DNA of 64,000 nt, taken from Rhodopseudomonas_A palustris_F (GTDB lineage: Bacteria; Pseudomonadota; Alphaproteobacteria; Rhizobiales; Xanthobacteraceae). The stretch covers positions 3,410,001 through 3,474,000 of the forward strand of contig NC_007925.1 of assembly GCF_000013745.1 (NCBI RefSeq). The letters run 5' to 3'. This document shows positions 56,200-64,000 of the stretch, piece by piece. The position numbers and the translations under genes were made by a program. The notes beneath the pieces were generated by a model that was given only the letters and a program-made list of their open reading frames with translations, had not been told where the DNA came from and ran no database searches. The first letter of the stretch is position 1, and each line of letters begins with the position of its first letter.

Positions 56200-56337
56200 C
56201 GTGTCCCGGACGCGGGGCCGCGTCCTTCACGCGGCGCCGCGCGCCGGGACCGTCTCGAAGGCAGCATCCGTAACGGCCCCGGATCTGCAGCGCACCACGC
56301 AGCTCACGCGGCGCGTTGCACCGCGTCCGGGGCACGC
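56200..56337. repeat. Dispersed repeat, family C
   Basis: CGTGTCCCGGACGCGGGGCC... to ...GCGTCCGGGGCACGC, inverted ends. It lies directly after the thrS stop codon, where its stem could help end transcription. Confidence 0.75.
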
Positions 56338-56409
56338 AATCCCGATGTCGTAGCCGATCCAGGCCGGAGCTGATAACCATCGCTGCGCGCAGCGATCTGA
56401 GGAAATCCA

Positions 56410-56634
56410 ATGACCGACGAACAGCACCTGCCGGCCTATCCGATCCGGGCCTATCAGCTGATTCCGGATCCCAACCAGCCGACCGTGGTGGCGCTGGCGA
56501 TCGAAACCGACCAGGGGCACAGCCTGTTCCTGGCGACCCGGCAGATCCTGGAAGACCTCGGCCGCGATCTGCTCGACCGCGCCGCGAAGATGCCGGCCAA
56601 GACATCCGCGAACACGACTCCTGAATCAAAGTGA
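56410..56634 (+). CDS. Small conserved-looking hypothetical protein
   Basis: 74 residues, MTDEQHLPAYPIRAYQLIPD followed by a mixed beta/alpha stretch. No signal or membrane segment and no known domain. GAGGAAATCC precedes the ATG. The nitroreductase gene starts 7 bases later, so they form a likely operon. Confidence 0.72.
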   Translation: MTDEQHLPAYPIRAYQLIPDPNQPTVVALAIETDQGHSLFLATRQILEDLGRDLLDRAAKMPAKTSANTTPESK

Positions 56635-56641
56635 GCTGACC

Positions 56642-57205
56642 ATGACCGACGTCGTCGAATTCCTGAAGAGCCGCCGCTCGGTGAAGCCGCGCGATATGAC
56701 CGAGCCTGCGCCCTCGCCGGCCGACCTCGACACCATCCTGACGATCGCCGCCCGGGTGCCGGATCACGGCAAGCTGGCGCCGTGGCGCTTCATCGTGTTC
56801 GAGGGCGACGCCCGCGCCCGCGCCGGCGCGATCATCGCCGAGGTGTTTGCGCAGAAGCATCCCGACGCGGCTGCGGCCGATGTCGAGGCCGAACGCGGCG
56901 CGCTGCTGCAGGCGCCGCTGGTGGTCGCCGTGGTCAGTTCGCCGAAGCCGCACGACCGCGTGCCGGCCTGGGAGCAGCAATTGTCGGCCGGCGCCAGCGC
57001 GCTCAACCTCGTCACCGCCGCCACCGCGCTCGGCTATGGCGCGAACTGGCTGACCGGATGGTTCGCCTACGACCGCGACGTGATGGACCGCCTCGGGCTC
57101 AAGCCCGAGGAGAAGCTCGCCGGCTTCATCCACATCGGAACGCCGCAGCGCCACAGCAGCGAACGTCCCCGCCCGGCGCTGGCCGAGATCGTCACGCGGT
57201 TCTAG
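56642..57205 (+). CDS. Nitroreductase family protein (YdjA-like)
   Basis: 187 residues. Flavin-binding features: RRSVKPRDM near the N-terminus, RVPDHGKLAPWRF, and the NLVTAATALGYGANWLTGWF segment with the C-terminal GTPQ element. Single domain of YdjA length. Such FMN enzymes reduce nitro compounds or quinones with NAD(P)H; physiological substrate unknown. Confidence 0.85.
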   Translation: MTDVVEFLKSRRSVKPRDMTEPAPSPADLDTILTIAARVPDHGKLAPWRFIVFEGDARARAGAIIAEVFAQKHPDAAAADVEAERGALLQAPLVVAVVSSPKPHDRVPAWEQQLSAGASALNLVTAATALGYGANWLTGWFAYDRDVMDRLGLKPEEKLAGFIHIGTPQRHSSERPRPALAEIVTRF

Positions 57206-57265
57206 CAATTTCGCTTGGGATCGAGGCAGCTCGCTTGGGATCGAAGCCCCCGAGCCAAAATCAGC

Positions 57266-57316
57266 CGTCATTCCGGATTGCGAGTTCGCAAGAACGAGCA
57301 AGTCCGGAATCCATAT
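57266..57316. repeat. Family B repeat, left half (split by IS)
   Basis: CGTCATTCCGGATTGCGAG up to ...CCGGAATCCATAT. The remaining half resumes at 58690 with CATATCCCCTGCAGGGG and ends at 58760. CATAT occurs on both sides of the element. Confidence 0.85.
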
Positions 57317-57329
57317 GTGGACGGCCCCC

Positions 57330-57572
57330 GAGCCACAAGAGTTTTTGATGTCGGATCGGATCGCTTGCATCCATATGTCCGGCCTGTTGATGCGGTCGCT
57401 TTGGACCGCTGGCCAAGATGGTTTCCGCGACGCGAGCTCCACACATAGTCACGACCTTTACGTGCCAATGGATTCCACGGACTGTCTCGCCTCTCGGATC
57501 GATCGATCGCGCCATCTGTCTCCTCTTGCAGCTCCGGCCCGGCCGGCGGGCGAATGCCTGCCGGCCGATCTC
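57330..57572 (-). ncRNA. Candidate guide (seek/bridge) RNA of the IS element
   Basis: The non-coding 3' tail of the transposase transcript. It contains GGAATCCAT (minus strand; plus-strand 57468-57476) identical to the target flank GGAATCCAT at 57306-57314, and ATCCATATGT (plus strand, 57369-57378) identical to the left junction at 57309-57318. It also holds a GC-rich hairpin just after the stop codon (GGCCGGCAGG...CGCCGGCC). Known for the family: IS1111 seekRNA lies here. The specific pairing is inference. Confidence 0.45.
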
Positions 57573-58613
57573 TCAGGCGGCGTGCGGCGATGCGTTCAGC
57601 ATCCGCGCGCCGTCGTAATTTTCTCCGGTCAGCATCAGCTTCCAGGCGATCCGGGCGATCTTGTTGGCGAGCGCTACCGCCGCGAGCTTGGGCGGCTTGC
57701 GCGCCAGCAGCGCCAGCAACCACGGCGACGCCCGGCCGCGGCCACGGCGCACCTGCTGGATCACCGCGGTCGCTCCCGCCACCAACAGGCTGCGTAGCAG
57801 TTCATCGCCGGCGCGGGTGATGGTGCCGAGCCGAAGCTTGCCGGCGGTGGAATGATCCTTCGGCGTCAAGCCGAGCCAGGCCGCAAAGGCCCTGGCCGAG
57901 GCGAAGGTCTGCGGCACCGGCGTTTTCATCACCAGCGCACTGGCGCCGATCGGTCCTACTCCGGGAATCTGCGCCAGCCGCCGGCTGCAGGCGTCGGCGC
58001 GATGCCAGGCCAACAGCTTGGCGTCGATCACCTTCAGCTCATTCTGCAGTCGCGCGTAGTCCTGGCCCTGCAGCGCGAACAGCTCGCGCGCCAGCGTCGG
58101 CACGGTGTCGTCCTGCGCGATCCGCAACAGCAGCGGCTCGATCTTGTCGAGACCTCTCGGCGAGATCAGGCCGAATTCCGCGGCATAACCGCGAATCGCA
58201 TTGCTCAGCTGGGTACGCCTTGCGATCAGCTGCTGCCGCAGTCCCATCAGCATCAGCGCCGCCTGCTGCTCCGCGGTCTTCACCGGCACGAACTCCATCG
58301 TCGGCCGGCTCATCGCCTCGCACAACGCCTCGGCGTCGCGCCCGTCGTTCTTGTTGCGCTTGACGTAAGGCTTGACGTGCTGCGGCGCCAACAGCTTCAC
58401 CACGTGGCCGAGTTTGCCCAGCTCCCGCGCCAGGTAGTGCGCCGCACCGCAGGCCTCGATCCCGATCGGCGTCGGCGGCAGCTTGGCGAAGAACGCCAGC
58501 ATCTCCTTGCGCCGCAGCTTCTTGCGCAGCACCGGCTTCTCGGCGGCATCGACCCCGTGCAGCTGGAAAAAATGCTTCGACGTATCCATCCCAATGCGGA
58601 TAATCTGCTCCAT
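57573..58613 (-). CDS. IS110-family transposase (DEDD recombinase)
   Basis: 346 residues from the ATG at 58613. RuvC-like DEDD residues: Asp10 (GMDTSK), Glu53 (IGIEACGAAH), Asp90 and Asp93 (KNDGRDAEAL). The C-terminal transposase domain contains PGVGPIGASALV and HSTAGKLRLGTITRAGD, with a serine that may be the nucleophile. The reading frame is intact, so the element may be active. Start selected at MEQIIRIGMD, where family members begin. Confidence 0.95.
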   Translation of the reverse strand: MEQIIRIGMDTSKHFFQLHGVDAAEKPVLRKKLRRKEMLAFFAKLPPTPIGIEACGAAHYLARELGKLGHVVKLLAPQHVKPYVKRNKNDGRDAEALCEAMSRPTMEFVPVKTAEQQAALMLMGLRQQLIARRTQLSNAIRGYAAEFGLISPRGLDKIEPLLLRIAQDDTVPTLARELFALQGQDYARLQNELKVIDAKLLAWHRADACSRRLAQIPGVGPIGASALVMKTPVPQTFASARAFAAWLGLTPKDHSTAGKLRLGTITRAGDELLRSLLVAGATAVIQQVRRGRGRASPWLLALLARKPPKLAAVALANKIARIAWKLMLTGENYDGARMLNASPHAA

Positions 58614-58689
58614 GGACGGCTCCCATGTTTGAGTTTGCGACAACCTCATTCTGGCACAAAGCGATGCCGTAGGGGGCCGTCCACACCAT

Positions 58690-58760
58690 CATATCCCCTG
58701 CAGGGGTTATGGATTCCGGGCTCGCTCGCAGCTCACGCTGCTCGCGCCCCGGAATGACAG
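58690..58760. repeat. Family B repeat, right half (split by IS)
   Basis: CATATCCCCTGCAGGGGTTATGGATTCC to GGAATGACAG. This is the right side of the copy interrupted at 57316, adjacent to the palindrome arm. Confidence 0.85.
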
Positions 58761-58810
58761 CCTGGGACTCTTGGAGCGCATCAATCTAGTCGGGAAGTCT
58801 CGAAAAGCGT

Positions 58811-61282
58811 TCACGCCGCTTCCGAGGCCCGCGCGCCGAACCGCAACAACAGATCGTTGATCTCGCCGGACGGCCGCGCCGCGCTGAACAGATAGCCTTG
58901 CACCTCGTTGCAGCCTTCGGCGCGCAGCCAGTCCAACTGATCGAGCGTTTCGACGCCTTCGGCGGTGGTGGTGATGTTGAGGCTGCGGCCGAGCCCGGAG
59001 ATCGCCCGCACGATCGCCAGACAATCCGGCCGATCCGCCAGATCCTTCACGAAGGAGCGGTCGATCTTGATCTTGTCGAACGGAAAGCTGCGCAGATAGC
59101 TCAACGACGAATAGCCGGTGCCGAAATCGTCCATCGAAATCCGCACCCCCAATTCGCGCAGCTGATGCAGCGTGGCGAGATTGGCCTCGGTGTCGGCGAG
59201 AAACACCGATTCGGTGATTTCCAACTCGAGCCGCGTCGGCGACAGCCCGGACTGCGCCAAGGCGGCGATCACCACCTGCACCAGACTGCGGCAGCGAAAC
59301 TGCACCGCCGACAGATTGACCGCGACCTTGATGTCGGAGGGCCACTTCACCGCCTCGGCGCAGGCCTGCCGCAACACCCATTCGCCGAGCCCGACGATCA
59401 GCCCGATGTCCTCGGCCACCGGGATGAAATCCGCCGGCGAGATCATGCCGCGCTCGGGGTGCCGCCAGCGCAGCAGCGATTCGAAGCCGGTGATACGGTC
59501 CTCGGCGAGATTGACCAGCGGTTGATAGTACAGTTCGAACTCGCCCTTGGTGAAGGCGCGGCGCAGGTCGATCTCCATGTCGCGGCGCTTCTGCGCCTGG
59601 CGGTCCATCTCGCGTTCGAAGAAATGGTGGGTGCCGCCGCCCTCGGCCTTGGCGCGGTACAGCGCCATGTCGGCGTTGCGCAACAGCTCTTCGCCGTCGT
59701 CGCCGTCGCCCGGCGACAACGCGATACCGATCGAGGCGCCGATCACCACTTCCGGCCCGTCCATGTCGTAGGGCACGCTGAGAATCTCGATCAGCTTTGC
59801 GGCGAAATCGCTGGCCTCGTTCGGCGAATTGATCGCGCCGAGCACGATGGCGAATTCGTCGCCGCCGAGCCGTGCCACCAGGTCGTTGCCGCCGACCTGC
59901 TGGCGCAGCCGGTCCGCCACCTTCTGCAGCAGCCGGTCGCCGGTCGGATGGCCGAACGAATCATTGACGTTCTTGAACAGGTCGAGATCGACGCACAGCA
60001 CCGCGACCTTGCTGTTGCAGCGCCGGCTCAGCTCCAGCGCCTGATGCAGGTGCTCCTGATAGGAGCCGCGGTTGGGCAGGTTGGTGAGGCCGTCATGATG
60101 CGCCATGAAGGCGATCTTAGCCTCGGCCTTGCGGCGCTCGGTGATGTCGACGACGGCGACCAGAAAGCCGTCGCGCCCCTCGAACGCCACCTGGCGGCCA
60201 AAGGTCAAGACCTCGATCTCGCTGCCGTCGGCCCGCAGATGTCGCCAATTGCGGCCGGAGTAATGGGTGTCGCCAACCTGCAGCACGCTGCGCAGATGCA
60301 CCTCGCGTTCGTCCTCCGGCCAGATATCCTGCAGCTTCATGCGCAGAAAACTCTCGCGCTCGAAGCCGTAGTGCTGCACCGCGGCGTCGTTGACGCTGAG
60401 GAATTCGGTGGTCTTGGCGTCGAACACCCACATCGGCATCGGATTGTTGTCGAACAGCAGCCGGAACGAATCTTCGCGCTTCTTCAGCGAGGTGACGTCG
60501 GACACCGTCAGCGACACCACGTCGCCGAAGGCGGTGGCGCTGAGCCGGATGGTCTGCTGGCCGCGATCGATTTCCAGCACGTCGCTGTTGCCGCTGCTGA
60601 TCACGTTCAGCAGCCTGGCCACCATCATCGGCGAACACAACAGATGACCGCCGGCGCGCAGCCGGCTCCATTGCAGGGCGGTGGACGGCTCGCCGAGCAG
60701 CCGCGAGGCGCCCTCGTTGAGATGGACGATCTGGAAATCGAACGGCCGATTGTCGGCGTTGCGGATCGCCGCCAGCGAGAGAATGCCGTCGTCGGTCGAG
60801 GAGAAGATCGCATCCAAGAGATTGTACTGCGCGCCGCGCTCGTTGACATAGACGCCGATCAGTTTCTCGCCCCAGCGCGACGCCGTCGGCAGCGCCACCA
60901 CGTCATAGGTCCGCACCATGCCGGCGCGCACGCAATGCGCCACCGCGAGATAGGGCTTGCCGGTCTGCAACCCGCAGGCGGCGGCTTCCGCCAGCGCCGT
61001 GGCGCAATCCGCCGGCAAGTCGCCGAGCGGCACGTCCCAGGCGTCCTGGCCGAGCCACTCCTGGATGTAGCGGCCGCTGCGCGACACCGCGAGCGAGGCG
61101 CCCTCGCCCTTCAGCAACACGATGTGGTCGGCGAGCCGGCCGAGGCTGCCCAGCATGACGTCTTCGTAGCGCGGCAAGGTTTGTCCTGGCTTCAGCGCGG
61201 CCCGCCATTTGCGCTTCAGCACCGGGATATCGCCGAACTTCTCGGTGTCGAATTTGGAAGAGAGTTTTTTGGCAGCAGTCAC
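58811..61282 (-). CDS. PAS-GGDEF-EAL cyclic-di-GMP signalling protein
   Basis: About 823 residues. N-terminal sensory region with two PAS-like segments (the second before LLFDNNPMPMWVFDAKTTEF), a GGDEF domain with intact LGGDEFAIV, and an EAL domain with ESL instead of EAL in FESLLRW. Other EAL residues (DDFGTGYSSLSYL, KIDRSFV, AEGVET) are conserved. Both synthesis and hydrolysis of c-di-GMP are possible. Start chosen at the GTG at 61282; no ATG is in frame upstream. Cytosolic, no membrane segment. Confidence 0.92.
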   Translation of the reverse strand: MTAAKKLSSKFDTEKFGDIPVLKRKWRAALKPGQTLPRYEDVMLGSLGRLADHIVLLKGEGASLAVSRSGRYIQEWLGQDAWDVPLGDLPADCATALAEAAACGLQTGKPYLAVAHCVRAGMVRTYDVVALPTASRWGEKLIGVYVNERGAQYNLLDAIFSSTDDGILSLAAIRNADNRPFDFQIVHLNEGASRLLGEPSTALQWSRLRAGGHLLCSPMMVARLLNVISSGNSDVLEIDRGQQTIRLSATAFGDVVSLTVSDVTSLKKREDSFRLLFDNNPMPMWVFDAKTTEFLSVNDAAVQHYGFERESFLRMKLQDIWPEDEREVHLRSVLQVGDTHYSGRNWRHLRADGSEIEVLTFGRQVAFEGRDGFLVAVVDITERRKAEAKIAFMAHHDGLTNLPNRGSYQEHLHQALELSRRCNSKVAVLCVDLDLFKNVNDSFGHPTGDRLLQKVADRLRQQVGGNDLVARLGGDEFAIVLGAINSPNEASDFAAKLIEILSVPYDMDGPEVVIGASIGIALSPGDGDDGEELLRNADMALYRAKAEGGGTHHFFEREMDRQAQKRRDMEIDLRRAFTKGEFELYYQPLVNLAEDRITGFESLLRWRHPERGMISPADFIPVAEDIGLIVGLGEWVLRQACAEAVKWPSDIKVAVNLSAVQFRCRSLVQVVIAALAQSGLSPTRLELEITESVFLADTEANLATLHQLRELGVRISMDDFGTGYSSLSYLRSFPFDKIKIDRSFVKDLADRPDCLAIVRAISGLGRSLNITTTAEGVETLDQLDWLRAEGCNEVQGYLFSAARPSGEINDLLLRFGARASEAA

Positions 61283-61478
61283 GGCCGAGTCCCCACGCGC
61301 AGCAATTCCAGTCGCCGCACCCAAGGCCCGTCGCGTTAAGACAATGTAAACGCTGCGCCGCCGTTACCGAAAACCCAAGATTATGAAGGTTTTAAGTCGT
61401 CCGATGGTTAGTACGCGTTAGCGACTGTGACAGCAACTTCCAGGCGACATGAAGCCGCTCGCGCCGGGGTCGTCCGGC

Positions 61479-62546
61479 TCAGCGGGCGATCACTTCGATC
61501 TCGCCGTCGACGCCGTTGACGACGTTGAAGGCGCGTTCGAACACCTTGCCTTCGTTCTTGGCGATGGCGCGATACTCGCCCTCCGACAGCACGACGCGGG
61601 GGAATGCGCCGATCGATTCCTTGATGACGTCGCCGCCCGGCGTGATCACCGACCACGCGGTGTTGGCCAACGCCTCGCCGCCCTTGTCGCCGACCAGTTT
61701 CAAAGTGATCACCGCGGCGCGATGGGTGATGATCACATCGGTCAATTTGCCGGCCTGCACCCGGATGTCGGAGCGCACCACCGAATTGGCGTCGCCGTAA
61801 TTCGAGATGATGTAGTAGGTGCCCTCCTGCAGCAGCACCACGTCGCCGGCGGCGACGTTCGGCAACAGCGGCGCGCGCTCGCCGACTTCGAACTGGCTGC
61901 CCTTGTAGATGCTGAACGAGATCTGGTTCTGCGGGATCTTGCTGGAGCCGACCCGGCCTTCGATCCGCAAGCCGCCGGCGGGCAGCACGAAGGATTCGCG
62001 GTCGGTCTCGGATTTCAGCGTCACCGGGCGCACCGCGCTGACCAGGCCGTGGGCGACGTGCACCACATAGCTGCCCGGCGGCAGCACGATGTTCGGCGTG
62101 GCGCCGCGGTCCTCGCGGACCAGCTTGAACGCCCCGGTTTCGTCCGGTCGATCGGAGTATACCCGCCAGATCAGATTGTTGCCGATCACCGGCAGATCCT
62201 TGCCGTAACGCGCGGTCAGCGCCAGCACGGCTTGCGGCGGTGCCGCAGGCGTCGGCGGCAACGGCGACACCACGGGCGGCGTGACCGCACTCACCGGCGG
62301 CTGGATCAAGGTCGGCGGCAGTCCGGGCGGCGCCGCGGCCGGGCCGGACGGCGGCGCCAAGCTGATCGCGCCGCCGGCCGGCGCTTCCGGCACCGAGGCG
62401 GGCGGGATCGGCGGCGGTCGGTCGCTGAAGAATTGCGCGAAGGCGAATTGCGGCGTGCCCAGCGCGACACAGGCGACCAGCGCGAACGCGATCCGCCAGC
62501 CGCGGCGGCGGCCCGATCCGGCGCCAGCTTTGTCCGTTGACATCAT
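61479..62546 (-). CDS. Secreted/periplasmic hypothetical protein, Pro-rich
   Basis: About 355 residues. A signal peptide (IAFALVACVALGTPQFAFAQ) follows a basic start, then a long Pro/Ala linker (PPPIPPASVPEAP...), then a repeated beta-rich region (for example PGSYVVHVAHGLVSAVRPVT, GTYYIISNYGDANSVVRSD, EGEYRAIAKNEGKVFERAF), suggesting three Ig- or carboxypeptidase-regulatory-like modules. No named family. Start: ATG at 62546 or GTG at 62561. Confidence 0.75.
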   Translation of the reverse strand: MMSTDKAGAGSGRRRGWRIAFALVACVALGTPQFAFAQFFSDRPPPIPPASVPEAPAGGAISLAPPSGPAAAPPGLPPTLIQPPVSAVTPPVVSPLPPTPAAPPQAVLALTARYGKDLPVIGNNLIWRVYSDRPDETGAFKLVREDRGATPNIVLPPGSYVVHVAHGLVSAVRPVTLKSETDRESFVLPAGGLRIEGRVGSSKIPQNQISFSIYKGSQFEVGERAPLLPNVAAGDVVLLQEGTYYIISNYGDANSVVRSDIRVQAGKLTDVIITHRAAVITLKLVGDKGGEALANTAWSVITPGGDVIKESIGAFPRVVLSEGEYRAIAKNEGKVFERAFNVVNGVDGEIEVIAR

Positions 62547-62850
62547 GCCGATGGTTTTCACTGAAAACGCGGCAAATTCAAGCCTGTGCGGCGAAACAAC
62601 CGGCGCCGCCGCGGCCGCCTCTGGTTTCGCTTGAGGAAGCGGGCTCAGCGGCGCGGCCGGGCGGGTCGATCGTCATGACGCGCCGCCTTGCGCGAAGCTG
62701 TTTCGCAATCCGCCGGAGTTTTGGCGAATCATCCGCCGGCTTTACCTTTGGGTGCATCAATCGTGCTTGGATGGGGACTGGCAGGAATGCACCGCGGCAA
62801 TTAGATCGCCTTTGGCAACTCGCGTTGTGACCGGATGAGGAGGCTGTTTG
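62547..62850. other. Divergent intergenic region
   Basis: About 300 bases between the secreted protein (-) and the patatin gene (+), presumably promoters of both. No repeat, RNA or gene recognised. Confidence 0.4.
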
Positions 62851-63885
62851 GTGTTGGAAAACCTGATCGGACGCGGCCAGCAAGCGTCCGTCGGCCGTGA
62901 CAAGGTCGGCCTCGGCAGTATCAGACGACCGGTGATCGGATTGGCGCTCGGCGGCGGCGCGGCGCGCGGCTTCGCCCATATCGGCATCCTGCGCACCCTG
63001 CTCGCCAACGGCATCGTCCCGGACGTCGTGGTCGGCACCTCGATCGGCGCCGTGGTCGGCGCGGCCTATGCCGCCGGCCATCTCGACAGCCTGGAGGACT
63101 GGGCGCGCAGCCTGCAGCCGCGCAATATCTTCGGCTATCTCGACATCCGGCTGAACGGCTCCGGGCTGATCGGCGGCGACAAGCTCGCGGCGCAGCTCGA
63201 GGCCACGCTCGGCCAGATCCAGATCAGCGACCTCATCATCAAATTCGCCAGCGTCGCCACCGAGGTGCGCACCGGCCACGAAATCTGGCTGACCCAGGGC
63301 CGCATCGTCGACGCGGTCCGCGCCTCCTATGCGCTGCCGGGGATCTTCGCGCCGGTGCTGATCGGCGACCGCTGGCTGGTCGACGGCGCCCTGGTCAATC
63401 CGGTGCCAGTGTCGGCCGCGCGGGCGCTGGGGGCTGAGATCGTGATCGCCGCCAATGTCTCGAGCGACGTGTTCGGCCACGGCACCACGATCTTCTCACA
63501 CGGCACCCCGATCGAGGAGATCGAGACGGTGATCGAAAGCCCGGCGCCGCGGCGCGGCTTCGGCCGGTTCTTCTCGGCCGAGCGCTTCATGAAGCGCGAA
63601 TTGTTCGGCACCAGCGATCGGCCCGGCATCTCCACCGTGATGGTCGACGCCTTCAACATCATGCAGGATCGGATTACCCGCGCCCGGCTGGCCGGCGACC
63701 CGCCCGACCTGCTGATCTCGCCGCGGGTCGGCAAGATCGGCTGGTTCGACTTCCACCGCGCCGACGAGATGATCGGCCACGGCGCGAGAGCCGCCGAGCG
63801 CGCCATCGAGTCGATTCAGGAGGCGATCGAGATCATCGCCCCCGAAACGCCGGCGGAATCGCTGGCCAATACCGAGAAGGCGTAA
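62851..63885 (+). CDS. Patatin-like phospholipase
   Basis: 344 residues from the GTG at 62851, with GAGGAGG seven bases upstream. The patatin catalytic pair is present: GGGAARGFAH oxyanion loop, nucleophile Ser in GTSIGA, and catalytic Asp in VDGALVNPVP. The rest resembles the RssA/NTE-like bacterial patatins. It has no signal peptide. It would hydrolyse phospholipid or lysophospholipid acyl chains. Confidence 0.9.
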   Translation: MLENLIGRGQQASVGRDKVGLGSIRRPVIGLALGGGAARGFAHIGILRTLLANGIVPDVVVGTSIGAVVGAAYAAGHLDSLEDWARSLQPRNIFGYLDIRLNGSGLIGGDKLAAQLEATLGQIQISDLIIKFASVATEVRTGHEIWLTQGRIVDAVRASYALPGIFAPVLIGDRWLVDGALVNPVPVSAARALGAEIVIAANVSSDVFGHGTTIFSHGTPIEEIETVIESPAPRRGFGRFFSAERFMKRELFGTSDRPGISTVMVDAFNIMQDRITRARLAGDPPDLLISPRVGKIGWFDFHRADEMIGHGARAAERAIESIQEAIEIIAPETPAESLANTEKA

Positions 63886-64000
63886 ACTCAAAATACGAAT
63901 TCGGACCAGATGATTAGGTCGCGACCTTCGGATTTGAGATGAGCCAGGTCGCGGTCCGCTGACGCGGGTTGCCGCGGCCGGCCTCTTACGCCGTCTTGAT
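63886..64000. other. Right edge
   Basis: No gene contained. A minus-strand stop (TAA) at 63986-63988 precedes four sense codons (IKTA), so a minus-strand gene may end here with its body outside the window. Confidence 0.35.

Larger units (their letters stand above)
57206..57572. other. Intergenic region and left part of the IS element
   Basis: Contains the left half of a family B repeat (57266-57316), the IS left end (57317) and the 256-base non-coding tail of the transposon. No gene. Confidence 0.7.
57317..58684 (-). mobile_element. IS110-family (IS1111-type) insertion sequence
   Basis: 1,368 bases bounded by a perfect 13-base inverted repeat: GTGGACGGCCCCC at 57317-57329 and its complement at 58672-58684. 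The 346-residue transposase (minus strand) has a DEDD catalytic set. The gene is close to one end (about 70 bases) with a long non-coding stretch downstream, the arrangement of the IS1111 branch, which has subterminal inverted repeats and a guide RNA at that end. It is inserted in a palindromic repeat of family B. Exact ends may extend a few bases beyond the inverted repeats. Confidence 0.92.

Noticed and set aside
1..64000. Prophage, ICE or biosynthetic gene cluster
   Set aside because: No integrase (apart from the IS transposase), capsid, tail, conjugation or NRPS/PKS genes were seen; tRNA-Thr shows no adjacent integrase or direct repeat of its 3' end.

Overview
The window is high-GC, alphaproteobacterial DNA. 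It most resembles the Rhodopseudomonas/Bradyrhizobium branch (Nitrobacteraceae). I infer this from gene content (a DUF2336 protein, an Omp25-type porin, a compact NAD kinase, a DUF3574 lipoprotein, a NifU/SufU-like scaffold) and from the families of GC-rich intergenic repeats. No database search was possible, so every name rests on motifs and domain order read from the translations.

Layout. 0.4-2.2 kb: an RraA-like aldolase/decarboxylase and a LysR regulator. 2.8-8.7 kb: one very large orphan gene for a DUF4011-type SF1 helicase fused to a Vsr/DUF559-like nuclease, a defence-like architecture. 8.8-18.4 kb: housekeeping and metabolism (rlmE, Ppx/GppA, an unaccompanied molybdenum hydroxylase large subunit, a hotdog protein, a UPF0178 protein, the ABC-F ATPase Uup, a BaiN-like flavoprotein). 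18.6-28.4 kb, all minus strand: an acyl-CoA and valine degradation block. It runs TetR, mmsA, vapB, vapC, acyl-CoA dehydrogenase, 3-hydroxyisobutyryl-CoA hydrolase, mmsB, then acyl-CoA synthetase, MaoC and SDR. A vapBC toxin-antitoxin pair lies inside the valine operon, joined by 4-nt overlaps. 28.5-29.6 kb: repeats, including a 228-bp tandem array. 29.6-33.9 kb: acyl-CoA carboxylase beta subunit, IclR regulator with a 17-bp palindromic operator candidate, a biotinyl carrier protein and a thiolase.

34-38.7 kb: secreted or envelope proteins, tRNA-Thr(UGU), a porin with a clear terminator, and NAD kinase. 39.2-40.0 kb: an AT-richer orphan gene, probably acquired. 40.5-45.5 kb: a CheY-like regulator next to an Hpt protein, a MITE-like element, a DUF2336 protein and an SLT-domain protein. 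45.5-57.2 kb: hisI, folE, Fe-S scaffold, periplasmic ClpP-fold protein, yidD, S10 carboxypeptidase, DUF3574 lipoprotein, TPR-glycosyltransferase, thrS and a nitroreductase. 57.3-58.7 kb: a complete IS110-family (IS1111-type) element that has split a copy of a dispersed palindromic repeat. 58.8-64 kb: a PAS-GGDEF-EAL protein, a secreted protein and a patatin-like phospholipase.

The strongest leads are: (1) the IS1111-type element, whose 256-bp non-coding tail holds short matches to its own target, as expected of a guide (seek/bridge) RNA; (2) vapBC translationally coupled into the valine operon; (3) the roughly 1,983-residue helicase-nuclease with an N-terminal transglutaminase-like module. 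Most remaining genes are ordinary core genes.
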